Assembly (NCBI RefSeq): GCF_008017535.1
Contig: NZ_VRUA01000001.1
Span: 248,001 to 312,000, forward strand
Reading direction: 5' to 3'
DNA length: 64,000 nucleotides
Source: Ottowia flava
Lineage (GTDB): Bacteria > Pseudomonadota > Gammaproteobacteria > Burkholderiales > Burkholderiaceae_C
Shown: positions 1 through 8,463 of the stretch, piece by piece
How the letters are laid out: each line of letters starts with the position of its first letter
Position numbering within the stretch: the first letter of the stretch is position 1
Translations under genes and position numbers: made by a program
The notes under the pieces: generated by a model
Databases searched by the model: none
Told to the model about the DNA's origin: nothing
The model's input: only the letters and a program-made list of their open reading frames with translations

Positions 1-325
1 TTCAGATCGGCGGCTTTGCCATCAACGGATAGCTGGTCGTGCCAATCGCTTCAAGACCGGCGCTCGAAAAGCTGCTGCATGGGGTATTGGGACGCTGCTG
101 CGTTTCCTGAGCTAAGCGAATTTTCTTAGCAAGACGGACCCGAGATCGCGGACAACCCGCTTGCTCCGCCAGCCGCCCGCAAATGTGCGCACTGAGAAGG
201 CGGCCCGAACACTTTCGACACTGCGCGCAGGTTCCGACATCGGGCCACAGTCCGCACTGGATGCCGCTCGCACTCGAGCGCGCGACACGACAACGGCAGT
301 TCACGCCCTGCCATTACTACCAAAA

Positions 326-366
326 CAATAGCTGCCTGCGCAGATGGTTGTAGCGCTGGAGCCCGA
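326..366 (+). repeat. Comamonad-type short repeat, copy 1
   Basis: Forward copy of the window-wide element: AATAGCTGCCTGCGCA followed by a TGTAG block. Intergenic, upstream of the Ig-repeat protein gene. Confidence 0.75.
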
Positions 367-636
367 TATCTACCCAATCCTCGCAGCGAACACAAAGGCT
401 TGGCCGCCGCAGGCGGCGAAGCATGGCGTCACCCAGGTTCCTTGGTCCAAAACGCTTTTTTTGCAGTGGCAGTTTCCCTGCACCGCACTGAAGACATTCG
501 CCGTTTGGACATTCCCCCGCTTGCAGTGGTCATTTTCCACATTTGAATTCTTTTATCTCAAAGTAATTCTTATTTACTACTTATATCGACAAGTCTTGCT
601 GATTGATTGTCGTAATGAGCCATTTTTTAACGTCTT

Positions 637-642
637 TATAAT
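637..642 (+). promoter_or_regulatory. Possible -10 element for the gene at 679
   Basis: A perfect TATAAT hexamer lies in an AT-rich block that stands out from the GC-rich surroundings, 36 bases before the start codon. No good -35 hexamer sits at 16-18 bases upstream, so either an activator helps or this is a chance match. The direct repeats at 461-477 and 521-537 are possible activator sites. Confidence 0.4.
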
Positions 643-678
643 ATTAAAGTGCTACTCACTATCAACCAGGAGGTGGGT

Positions 679-2904
679 ATGCGCAGGATTGTGAAAATGT
701 GCCGAAGCAGTTGGCGGCTGGCTCCATGGATGGCCGCGGCAGCAGTGCTGGCGTGGTCCGGCACAGTCTTCGCCGCTACGACCGGCACCGGTCAGGGCAC
801 TGGCCTGCGAGCGACGGCTTCGGTGGCCGGTGTTGGTCTGGGCGTCCCTCTGGGAGACACCGGTTTGCGTACGGCGCCCGCGGATTTCAACAACAGCCAG
901 TCAACGGTGGACGCTCAGGTCACCGCGGGTTCATTGCTGAATGTGACCGCCGGCGTGGTCAGTGGCGCCACGCAAAGCGCCTTGGCATTGAACCAGGTCA
1001 GCTCAACCGGTGGCGTGACCAATTTGAATCTGAGTCTGGTCAATGCCGACATCATCCCCCTCAGCCTGCTCAAGGTAACGGCCGATGCTGTCAGCTCCAA
1101 TGCCACAGTCGTCTGCAGCGGTGGCAGTCCGGTCGCTACCGGCAGCACCACCATCACGAATCTCAAAGTCACCGGCCCGCTCGGCTTGAACGTTCCGGTA
1201 ACCATCAATCCGACCGGCCCCACGGTCGTCAACGTGGCGGGCGTCGCCACGCTGACCATCAACGAGCAAACCGCGATCCCGAGTGGCCTGGTGGTGAACG
1301 CGCTGCACCTGGAGATCAATGTGCTGAACATCAATGCTGATGTGGTGATCGGACATTCGCGGGCGAGCATGCCCGATTGCGCGGCGGCCGCTGGCTCCGT
1401 GACCATCAGCGTTCCGAACATCAACGCCAGCAATCAGGGCGCAGTCCCGGTTCAAGGTTTGTGCACCTACGGCGGCGGTACCGTGACAATCACTTCCGAC
1501 CCGGCGATCGCTCCCGTCACCGCCGCCTGCACGCCGGCGGGAACCTACAGCGTGAACGCCAATGCCACAAGCCTTGCGAACGGCAACGTGACCTTCACAG
1601 CGACTCAGGATACGGCGACCGCCAGCACCACGGTCACCAAGGCCACCACAGCTAGGCTGCCGACGGTGACGGTGGACACGCCCGCCACCCCGATCTCTTA
1701 CGCCAACCAGGGCAGCTACGGGCCGATTACCGGCACCTGCAGTGAAACCGGCCAACCCGTCGCGGTGAAGGTCGGGACGGTGGACGTGCCCGGCGTCTCC
1801 TGTCTGGCCAGTGGCACATGGACAACCGGCCCGACGCCGCTCAATCTGACCACCTTGCCCGATGGGCCGGTGCTTATCACCGCGTCGCAAACGGATATCA
1901 ACGGCCGCACGGGCAGCGGCTCGGCCACGGTCAACAAGGACGCCACACCACCGGTCGTCACCATCGTCACGGCACCGGCCATCAACGCCACCAATGCGGG
2001 CAGCTACACCACGTCGGGCGGCTGCACCACCGGTGACAGCAACGTCAACGTGAGCTTCAACGGCGGCGTCGCCACGGCGGCCTCGTGCACGGGGGGCCAT
2101 TGGACGCTGTCGGGCGCGAACCTTAGCACGCTGCCAGACGGCACGGTCAACATCCTCGCCACCCAATCTGACGCATTTACCAACACCAGCAGCGCCTCCC
2201 GCGCCGTGCCCAAGGACACCACGCCGCCGGTCGTCACGGTGATGGCGCCGGCGACGATCGACGCGAGCAACCAGGCCAACTACACCGTGTCCGGCACCTG
2301 CACCACCGGCGATGGTCAAGTCTCGGTCAACATCGGCAGCTTTGCCACTGTGGCGCCCTGCGCTGGCGGCAACTGGACGGTGACCGGTGCCAACGTCGGT
2401 GGCCTGCCGCAAGGGGCGGTGACCATCACCGCCTCGCAAACCGATGCCGCGGGCAACACCGGCACCGGCACCGGCAGCACCAACAAGACCACCGCGGGCA
2501 ACGGCGACACCACGCCGCCCACGGTGACCGTAGTGGCGCCGCCCATTGGCCCCAGCAACCAGGGCAGCTACAGCCCTTCGGGTACCTGCACCGCCGGCGA
2601 TGGCCCGGTGACAGTGACCATCGGTTCGCCACCCCACCAGGTGACAGTGACCGCGACCTGCTCAGGTCAGGGCACCTGGACCGCACCGCCGTCCGATGTC
2701 AGCCATCTGCCGCAAGGCCAGGTGATCGTGACCGGCACACAAACCGATGCTGCTGGCAATACAGGCACCGGTAGCGCGACCACCACCAAGTCCACGCCCG
2801 GCGCCGTCGCCGTGCCGGTGCCCGTGGGCGGCCTGTGGGCGGCGCTGGCTCTGCTAGCGACCGGCGTGCTGGGCCTGCGCCGCCGCCGCCAGGCTGCCGC
2901 CTGA
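679..2904 (+). CDS. Secreted Ig-like repeat protein with C-terminal anchor signal
   Basis: A 741-residue exported protein. The ATG at 679 is chosen over an in-frame GTG at 649 because AGGAGG (668-673) sits five bases before it and a signal peptide follows (basic MRRIVKM, hydrophobic core, cleavage near VFAATT). Residues 30-235 resemble the N-terminal part of choice-of-anchor surface proteins. Residues about 240-705 are five imperfect repeats of 85-95 residues sharing the pattern SNQGSY.…GTC…TGDG…TLPDG.V.ITA.QTDAAGNTG, typical of bacterial Ig-like adhesin domains. Each unit carries conserved cysteines. The C-terminus is a tripartite sorting signal: a VPVPVGGLW motif, a hydrophobic helix, then RRRRQ, like the CTERM anchor families. 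It probably acts at the cell surface in adhesion or matrix formation; the substrate is unknown. Followed by a strong terminator. Confidence 0.85.
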   Translation: MRRIVKMCRSSWRLAPWMAAAAVLAWSGTVFAATTGTGQGTGLRATASVAGVGLGVPLGDTGLRTAPADFNNSQSTVDAQVTAGSLLNVTAGVVSGATQSALALNQVSSTGGVTNLNLSLVNADIIPLSLLKVTADAVSSNATVVCSGGSPVATGSTTITNLKVTGPLGLNVPVTINPTGPTVVNVAGVATLTINEQTAIPSGLVVNALHLEINVLNINADVVIGHSRASMPDCAAAAGSVTISVPNINASNQGAVPVQGLCTYGGGTVTITSDPAIAPVTAACTPAGTYSVNANATSLANGNVTFTATQDTATASTTVTKATTARLPTVTVDTPATPISYANQGSYGPITGTCSETGQPVAVKVGTVDVPGVSCLASGTWTTGPTPLNLTTLPDGPVLITASQTDINGRTGSGSATVNKDATPPVVTIVTAPAINATNAGSYTTSGGCTTGDSNVNVSFNGGVATAASCTGGHWTLSGANLSTLPDGTVNILATQSDAFTNTSSASRAVPKDTTPPVVTVMAPATIDASNQANYTVSGTCTTGDGQVSVNIGSFATVAPCAGGNWTVTGANVGGLPQGAVTITASQTDAAGNTGTGTGSTNKTTAGNGDTTPPTVTVVAPPIGPSNQGSYSPSGTCTAGDGPVTVTIGSPPHQVTVTATCSGQGTWTAPPSDVSHLPQGQVIVTGTQTDAAGNTGTGSATTTKSTPGAVAVPVPVGGLWAALALLATGVLGLRRRRQAAA

Positions 2905-2938
2905 ATTCCCTCCGGTCGGTCAATCCGACCTTTGTTTG

Positions 2939-2966
2939 CCGCGGCCTCAGAGCCGCGGTTTTTTTT
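2939..2966 (+). terminator. Rho-independent terminator of the Ig-repeat gene
   Basis: Perfect 7-bp stem CCGCGGC/GCCGCGG around a 6-base loop, followed by eight T residues, 35 bases after the stop codon. Confidence 0.95.
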
Positions 2967-3338
2967 GGGGCTCGTCACCAGCTCGCCACAACCCTGCCGT
3001 TTGGCCCGATTCCGGCAGAGCGGCCCACTGCATTTTTAGGGCTGCCAGCGCTGGCTTGGAAAGGCTCAGCCAAGCAGTCTTGTCTGCCGATGCCTTGCCC
3101 GCCGATTGCCGGGATAGCGCCAGGACACTGGCCTCAGCGCGACCCATGGCTGCACTTGTGACAGCGCGAGAATACTATTAAATCAATAGCTGTCAGCGCA
3201 AGTGGATGTAGGGCCGGCTGGCGTTTTTTCCTGAAAGACTGGTGCCCTTCGCGCCAGCGCCGCAGCTCACGCGCCAGCCGGTTCTGGTCGTGCCCGCAGG
3301 CACCGGGCGACGACGCCGGCACGCAGCCGGTTGCTCGC
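2967..3338. other. Intergenic region, no supported gene
   Basis: Between the terminator and the stop codon of the SirB1-family gene. It contains repeat copy 2; otherwise I see nothing protein-like on either strand. Confidence 0.6.
3178..3220 (+). repeat. Comamonad-type short repeat, copy 2
   Basis: Forward copy: ATAGCTGTCAGCGCA, then GGATGTAGGGCCGGC. Intergenic. Confidence 0.75.
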
Positions 3339-4187
3339 TCAGCCTCCCGAGCCGCCCAGCGCCGACAGTCGCTCGGCCATGGCGTCGTGGTCGGCGGCTT
3401 CGACCGCCTCGCGCACGTACACGCTCAGGTCGGCGCGAGCGCGCTCGACGTCGCCCAACTCGGCCAGCGCCAGGCCGCGCTCACGGTACTCGGGCCAGGC
3501 GGCGGGCAGCAATGTGACCAGACGGTCCTGCACCAGCACCAAGCGCGCCCAGTCCTGCTGCGTGCGGTGGATGTCCTGCAGGTTGCGCAGCATGCGCGCG
3601 AGGATCTGGCGCGGCGGTGTCGGGCGCAGAAACTTCGATAGCGTGGCATCGCTCTGCGCCAGTTCGGGATCGAGGTGGAACTGCTCCAGGCGCTCGCGCA
3701 ACTCCGGTCGACCGAGCGACTGGCCACTGAATGGGTCAATCACCACGCGCCCGTCCTCAATCTGCGCCTGCACCAGGAAGTGCCCCGGAAAGCCCACCCC
3801 TTCAACCTGCAGACCAACGGACTGTGCCAGCTCCAGCCAGAGTACCGCCAGCGAGATCGGGATGCCGCGGCGTGTGTGCAACACGACGTCGAGGTAGCTG
3901 TTGTCGGGGTTGTAGTAGTCGTTGACGTTGCCGGCGAAACCCAGGTCGGAAAAGAACAGCTGGTTGACCGCGCGCAGACGCTCGACCGGGTCCGCATCCG
4001 GCGTCATGCGGCGGCGCAGCCGGGCGATGAGGCGGTCGACCTGGTCCAGCACCTGCTGGACGTCGAGATCGGGGGTTTCGTCCTGGGCCAGCGAGGCTGC
4101 GGCTTCGAGCAGCGGCAGGCTCTCATCCTGCTGCACCAGGGCCGAAAAATAAGCCAGCGGCGTGGGCAAGGTCAAATCCAGGGGCAT
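3339..4187 (-). CDS. SirB1 family protein (transglutaminase-like plus TPR)
   Basis: 282 residues, cytoplasmic, no signal peptide. The central part (about residues 85-160) has the SirB1/transglutaminase-like signature: NDYYNPDNSYLD, RRGIPISLAVLWLELA and GFPGHFLV, whose histidine is the conserved one of the family. The C-terminal 90 residues are helical TPR-like (ERGLALAELGDVERARADL). Members are widespread in Proteobacteria; the exact role is not settled, although the name comes from a Salmonella locus affecting invasion gene expression. It lies downstream of murJ on the same strand but 135 bases separate them. Family assignment is firm; function is not. Confidence 0.88.
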   Translation of the reverse strand: MPLDLTLPTPLAYFSALVQQDESLPLLEAAASLAQDETPDLDVQQVLDQVDRLIARLRRRMTPDADPVERLRAVNQLFFSDLGFAGNVNDYYNPDNSYLDVVLHTRRGIPISLAVLWLELAQSVGLQVEGVGFPGHFLVQAQIEDGRVVIDPFSGQSLGRPELRERLEQFHLDPELAQSDATLSKFLRPTPPRQILARMLRNLQDIHRTQQDWARLVLVQDRLVTLLPAAWPEYRERGLALAELGDVERARADLSVYVREAVEAADHDAMAERLSALGGSGG

Positions 4188-4322
4188 AAGCCATTGTGAC
4201 GACAGCGCCTGCGACGCGTCAATGCGATGTGTCCCTAGCCAGGGCGCTGGCTGGATCGTCTGCGCAGCCTGTCACGAAAAAGGCGCCGCGGCAGCCGAGC
4301 AGGCAAGAAGCGCTGGCTGCGC

Positions 4323-5876
4323 TCAGCGGCGCACCAGCTGGCGCAGCTTGACACCCGCCAGCGTGAGCGCACCAAAATAGATCAGCACCGCGCCGGCGAT
4401 GCCCAGCGACAGGCCGCCCACGCGCTGCCAGGCGTTCATGGCCAGCCAGTCGAAATGTTCGCTGGCCCATGAGAGGAAGGCGCTCATCAGCAAGGTGGCA
4501 CCCACCGCCTGCGCGCCGAACACGCCCCAGCCGGCCTGCGGCTTGTAGCTGCCGCGGCGGATCAGGCCGACCAGCAGCCAGCTCGCGTTCAGCAGCGCGC
4601 CCAAGGCGATCGACAGCGTCAGCGCCGCATGCTGCAACTGCGGCACCAGCACCAGATTGAGCAGCTGCGTGACCACCAGCACGGCGATGGCGATCTTCAC
4701 CGGCGTGCGGATGTCCAGGCTGGCGTAATAGCCCGGCGCCAACACCTTGACGGCCACCAGGCCGACCAGGCCGACGCCGTAACCGGCCAGCGCCAGCGCC
4801 ACGCGCGCCACGTCTTCAGACGCAAACTTGCCGTGGAAGAACAGCGTGGCGATCAGCGGCGTGGCGAACACCAGCAGCGCGGCCGCGCAGGGCAACGCCA
4901 GCACCACGACCAGGCGCAGGCCCCAGTCCAGCATCGCCGAATAGCGCGCGTCGTCGTTCGCGGCGCGGGCGGCGGCCAGCTGCGGCGTGAGCACGACGCC
5001 CAGCGCCACGCCCAGCAGCGCGGTGGGGAATTCCATCAGCCGGTCGGCGTACCAGACCCAGGTCACGCTGCCGGCCGCCAGGTGCGACGCGATCTGCGTG
5101 TTGATCAGGAGCGACAGTTGCGCCACGCCCACGCCCAGCAGCGCGGGCAGCATCAGCGTCAGCACCTGGCGTACGCCGGGGTCGGCCCAGGCGGTGCGCA
5201 CACGCGACCAGCCCACGCCAATACGCGGCAAAAGGCCCAGGCGCTTGAGCGCCGGCACCTGCACCGCCAGTTGCAGCACGCCGCCCAGCATCACGCCTGC
5301 GGCCATGGCGTAGATCGGCTCGACGCCCATGCGCGCGAACCAGGGCGCGCCCACCAGCGCGGCGGCGATCATGGCGACGTTCAACAGCACCGGCGTGGCG
5401 GCCGGCACGATGAAATGCCGCCAGGTGTTCAGGATGCCGGCGGCAAACGCCACCAGCGACATGCAGCCGATGTAGGGGAACATCCAGCGCGTCATCAGCA
5501 CGGCGGCGTCAAAACTGCGCTCGTCCAGGCCGCTGGCGAGCAGCCACACCAACAGCGGCGCCGCCACCACGCCGACGATGCAGGTCAGCACCAGCACCCA
5601 GGTCAGCACCGTGGCCACGGCGTCGATCAACAGGCGCGTGGCGTCGTCGCCATTGGCCGCCTTGGAGCGTGCCAGCACCGGCACGAAGGCCTGGCTGAAA
5701 GCGCCTTCGGCAAACAGGCGGCGCAGCAGGTTGGGGATGCGGAAAGCGACGTTGAAGGCATCCGTCAGCCCGCTGACGCCAAAGGCCGACGCCATCAGCA
5801 AGTCGCGCACCAGCCCCGTGATGCGCGAGGCCAGGGTCAGCAGGGAAACGGTGGAGGCGGCTTTGAAGAGGCTCAC
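4323..5876 (-). CDS. murJ: Lipid II flippase MurJ (MviN)
   Basis: Flips the peptidoglycan precursor lipid II across the inner membrane. The open frame extends far upstream, but the family N-terminus (SLFKAASTVSLLTLASRITG) begins at a GTG at 5876, giving 517 residues, the usual MurJ length with about 14 membrane helices. Conserved family features are visible: GLVRDLLMASAFG, DAFNVAFRIPNLLRRLFAEG and AFSQAFVPV near the N-terminus, including the charged residues lining the cavity. The extra upstream reading frame crosses the divergent rpsT promoter and is not coding. The rpsT-murJ divergent pairing is common in beta- and gammaproteobacteria. Essential housekeeping gene. Confidence 0.95.
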   Translation of the reverse strand: MSLFKAASTVSLLTLASRITGLVRDLLMASAFGVSGLTDAFNVAFRIPNLLRRLFAEGAFSQAFVPVLARSKAANGDDATRLLIDAVATVLTWVLVLTCIVGVVAAPLLVWLLASGLDERSFDAAVLMTRWMFPYIGCMSLVAFAAGILNTWRHFIVPAATPVLLNVAMIAAALVGAPWFARMGVEPIYAMAAGVMLGGVLQLAVQVPALKRLGLLPRIGVGWSRVRTAWADPGVRQVLTLMLPALLGVGVAQLSLLINTQIASHLAAGSVTWVWYADRLMEFPTALLGVALGVVLTPQLAAARAANDDARYSAMLDWGLRLVVVLALPCAAALLVFATPLIATLFFHGKFASEDVARVALALAGYGVGLVGLVAVKVLAPGYYASLDIRTPVKIAIAVLVVTQLLNLVLVPQLQHAALTLSIALGALLNASWLLVGLIRRGSYKPQAGWGVFGAQAVGATLLMSAFLSWASEHFDWLAMNAWQRVGGLSLGIAGAVLIYFGALTLAGVKLRQLVRR

Positions 5877-6000
5877 GCAAAGAGGCCCATGGAACGGGCG
5901 CGGCGAACGGGTGCGCCAAAACTGACGCGATTTTGGGGCGCAAGTGTAGTCTTCCGGCGGGCAGATGCCACGCGCTCTGGCCGCAAGCCGGTCAAAAGAG

Positions 6001-6006
6001 TAGAAT
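6001..6006 (+). promoter_or_regulatory. Probable -10 element of rpsT
   Basis: TAGAAT hexamer 46 bases before the rpsT start, in the divergent murJ/rpsT spacer. No strong -35 match is seen at the right distance, so this is a tentative call. Confidence 0.4.
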
Positions 6007-6051
6007 GCTGGGTTTTGCTGACAACATCCACAAACCACAAGGAATTGAACA

Positions 6052-6351
6052 ATGGCCGCTGGTAAGCCCAAAAAGAAAAACCCCCGCCTGGCGTCTGGCC
6101 GCAAACGCGCCCGCCAGAACGTCGCCCTGAATGCCGCGAACACCTCGCTGCGCTCCAAATACCGCACCGCGGTGAAGAACGTCGAAAAGGCGGTCTTGGC
6201 CGGTGACAAAGAGAAGGCCACGAGCGCCTTCGCGCTGATGCAATCCGTGGTGGACACGGTGTCCGACAAGGGCATCTTCCACCGCAACAAGGCCGCTCGC
6301 GACAAGAGCCGCCTGTCGTCCAAGGTCAAGGCCTTGGCGCAAACCGCCTGA
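6052..6351 (+). CDS. rpsT: 30S ribosomal protein S20
   Basis: 99 residues, highly basic, all-helical primary 16S-binding protein of the small ribosomal subunit. The N-terminus ([19 protein letters not shown]) and the stretch [11 protein letters not shown] are typical of betaproteobacterial S20. An AAGGAA ribosome binding site precedes the ATG. It is transcribed alone and ends at a strong terminator at 6428-6450. Confidence 0.98.
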   Translation: MAAGKPKKKNPRLASGRKRARQNVALNAANTSLRSKYRTAVKNVEKAVLAGDKEKATSAFALMQSVVDTVSDKGIFHRNKAARDKSRLSSKVKALAQTA

Positions 6352-6427
6352 TTTAACGCAGGCAACCCGCCCGGACGGCCCGCGCCGTCCGCTGTTTGAA
6401 CGGGTGCGCTGTCAGCCAAAACAGAGA

Positions 6428-6450
6428 AACCGCCTTCGGGCGGTTTTTTT
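6428..6450 (+). terminator. Rho-independent terminator of rpsT
   Basis: Stem AACCGCC/GGCGGTT with a UUCG tetraloop, followed by a run of T. Confidence 0.96.
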
Positions 6451-6697
6451 GTGGGCTTGGGGAAATGCTCACCGCCCCAACCGCGCGGGTGGATGCCCGT
6501 TAGTAGCGGCGCCCGGCCGCCTGACCACGATCGCCACGAATGCGGCATCGTCCTTTGGCGCCCGGCGGCATGCGCAGACGGCTTCGGCTTTTCGCTCTAT
6601 TTTTGATAGCTGGTTGCGCAGGCGACTGTAGGGCTGAGGTCAGATTTCATTCAAATTCTGACGCTGCACAACCTCAGCGTCAGACACGGTGCCCGAT
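6451..6697. other. Intergenic region with a repeat copy
   Basis: Together with the rpsT trailer this makes a 346-base gene-free gap. Apart from the terminator and repeat copy 3 nothing is recognised. Confidence 0.6.
6600..6658 (+). repeat. Comamonad-type short repeat, copy 3
   Basis: Forward copy: GATAGCTGGTTGCGCA then CTGTAGGGCTGAGG and the tail ATTTCATTCAAA. The same tail is seen in copy 17. Confidence 0.8.
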
Positions 6698-7036
6698 TCA
6701 GCCGACTTCTGGTGCTGGCGGCGCATCCGGCAGCAGGCAAGCCTCGGCGACCTGCAGTTCGTTGTCCTTGGCGAAGTTCATGACGAAATCCCAGGCCATG
6801 GGCTCGGCGTCGCGCAGCGCGCGGTTCACCACCACGCATTTCACGCCGTCCAGGGTGGTCGGCACGCACCAGGGCGAATAGCCGATGTGGGCGCCAGGAC
6901 CAAGTGCCGCGCCGCCGGGGCGAAACTGCGCCATGACGCCGGCCAGACGCTCGGCCCAGTCGCTGGGGCGAAAAGGACGGCCGGAAGGGGTAATGCCCTT
7001 GATGAAGACTTCGCTCTGGATCGCAGGGGTAGACAT
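6698..7036 (-). CDS. DUF3579 domain protein
   Basis: 112 residues. The family signature is clear: FIKGIT, GRPFRPSDWAERL, and CVVVNRALRDAEPMAWDFVMNFA. ATG at 7036 (MSTPAIQSE) matches the usual family N-terminus better than the upstream GTG at 7060. DUF3579 proteins are small cytoplasmic proteins of unknown function, common in betaproteobacteria and often placed, as here, divergently beside argD. A small palindrome TTCTAT-CTT-ATAGAA (7107-7121) lies in the shared promoter region. Confidence 0.85.
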   Translation of the reverse strand: MSTPAIQSEVFIKGITPSGRPFRPSDWAERLAGVMAQFRPGGAALGPGAHIGYSPWCVPTTLDGVKCVVVNRALRDAEPMAWDFVMNFAKDNELQVAEACLLPDAPPAPEVG

Positions 7037-7259
7037 GTATGCGTTGAACGCGCCACCCACCCGCTTTGAACACCAAGCTCCCGCATGTGCTGCGACGCAG
7101 CAATAATTCTATCTTATAGAAGACTTACAGCCCCCGTGCGCGGGCATTGCAGTCATGCAGAGCTTGCAATAAACGCGCCGCAGGCACACCCTAGAATGCG
7201 TCTTCAACGGGCCGCGTTGGCCCGCTTTCTTTTTGTGATTCCGACCAAGGAGCCCCGCC

Positions 7260-8456
7260 GTGACCGCTTTCATCGAAGCCGCATCGCCCCACACCATGAA
7301 CACCTACGCGCGCCTGCCGATCGCGATGGAGCGTGGCGAAGGTGTGCGCGTGTTTGACGTCAACGGCAAAAGCTACCTCGACGGGCTGGGCGGCATCGCG
7401 GTCAATACGCTGGGCCACAACCACCCCAAGCTGGTGCCCGCGCTGCAGGAGCAGGTCGCCAAGATCATCCATTCCAGCAACTACTACCACGTGCCCAACG
7501 CCGAGGTGCTGGCCAAGAAGCTGACCGAGCTGTCAGGCATGACCAACGTGTTCTTCTGCAGCACGGGCCTGGAAGCCAATGAAGCCGCGCTGAAGCTGGC
7601 GCGCAAGTACGGCCACGACAAGGGCATCAAAAACCCGCAGATCGTCGTCTACGAGCACGCCTTCCACGGCCGCTCCATCGCCACGCTGTCGGCCACGGGC
7701 AACCCGAAAGTGCAAAAAGGCTTTGAGCCGCTGGTCGAAGGCTTCATCCGCGTGCCGCAGAACGACATTGAGGCGCTGAAGAAGGCCACCGAGGGCAACC
7801 CCAACGTGGTCGCCGTGTTCTTCGAGACGATTCAGGGCGAAGGCGGCATCCACCCGATGCGCGTCGAATACCTCAAGCAGGTGCGCGCCCTGTGCGACGA
7901 AAAAGACTGGCTGCTGATGATCGACGAAGTTCAGTGCGGCATGGGCCGCACCGGCAAGTGGTTCGCGCACCAGTGGGCCGGCATCGTGCCCGACGTGATG
8001 CCGCTGGCCAAAGGCCTGGGCTCGGGCGTGCCGATCGGCGCCGTCGTGGCCGGCCCCAAGGCGGCCAACATCTTCCAGCCGGGCAACCACGGCACGACCT
8101 TCGGTGGCAACCCGCTGGCCATGCGCGCGGGCGTCGAGACCATCCGCATCATGGAAGAAGACAAGCTGCTGGACAACGCCGCCAAGGTCGGCGCGCACCT
8201 CAAGGCGGCACTGGAGAAGGCGCTGGCCGGCAACCCGGGCGTGAAGGAAGTGCGCGGTCAGGGGCTGATGCTGGGCATTGAGCTCGCCAAACCCTGCGGT
8301 GCCATCGTGCAGCGCGCGGCCGACGCCGGCCTGCTGCTGTCCGTGACAGCCGACAACGTGGTGCGCCTGGTGCCGCCGCTGATCCTGACCACGGCCGAGG
8401 CCGACGAGATCGTCGCCATCCTGGTGCCGATCATTGAAGCGTTTCTGAAAGAGTGA
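7260..8456 (+). CDS. argD: Acetylornithine aminotransferase
   Basis: 398 residues. PLP-dependent class III aminotransferase of arginine synthesis (N-acetylornithine + 2-oxoglutarate to the semialdehyde + glutamate), possibly also acting on succinyldiaminopimelate semialdehyde. The PLP lysine is Lys251 in PLAKGLGSG; cofactor-site stretches STGLEANEAALKLAR and LLMIDEVQCGMGRTG are intact. Start is GTG at 7260, served by AAGGAG ending six bases upstream. It is followed after 7 bases by argF, forming an argDF operon. Confidence 0.96.
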   Translation: MTAFIEAASPHTMNTYARLPIAMERGEGVRVFDVNGKSYLDGLGGIAVNTLGHNHPKLVPALQEQVAKIIHSSNYYHVPNAEVLAKKLTELSGMTNVFFCSTGLEANEAALKLARKYGHDKGIKNPQIVVYEHAFHGRSIATLSATGNPKVQKGFEPLVEGFIRVPQNDIEALKKATEGNPNVVAVFFETIQGEGGIHPMRVEYLKQVRALCDEKDWLLMIDEVQCGMGRTGKWFAHQWAGIVPDVMPLAKGLGSGVPIGAVVAGPKAANIFQPGNHGTTFGGNPLAMRAGVETIRIMEEDKLLDNAAKVGAHLKAALEKALAGNPGVKEVRGQGLMLGIELAKPCGAIVQRAADAGLLLSVTADNVVRLVPPLILTTAEADEIVAILVPIIEAFLKE

Positions 8457-8463
8457 GCGCCGA

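Larger units (their letters stand above)
1..678. other. Intergenic region, no supported gene
   Basis: No convincing gene is seen. The first 32 bases could be the last codons of a gene entering from the left on the + strand (…QIGGFAING then TAG at 30-32), but this is too short to support. The region holds one copy of the window-wide repeat (326-366), two near-identical 17-base direct repeats (461-477 and 521-537) and an AT-rich stretch from about 535 to 650 that leads into the gene starting at 679. ORFs on the - strand here have biased, non-protein-like composition. Confidence 0.6.

Noticed and set aside
2-304. - strand ORF at the left edge
   Set aside because: No ribosome binding site, no conserved motif and biased composition.
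344-694. + strand ORF overlapping the start of the Ig-repeat gene
   Set aside because: Crosses the promoter region, has no ribosome binding site and ends inside the real gene.
1003-2637. Long antisense ORF (544 residues) over the Ig-repeat gene
   Set aside because: Arg/Gly/Ala/His-rich shadow typical of GC-rich DNA; the + strand gene has a start, signal peptide, domains and terminator.
5877-6548. 224-codon upstream extension of murJ
   Set aside because: It runs antisense through rpsT and its promoter and is not family-like; the GTG at 5876 starts the MurJ N-terminus.
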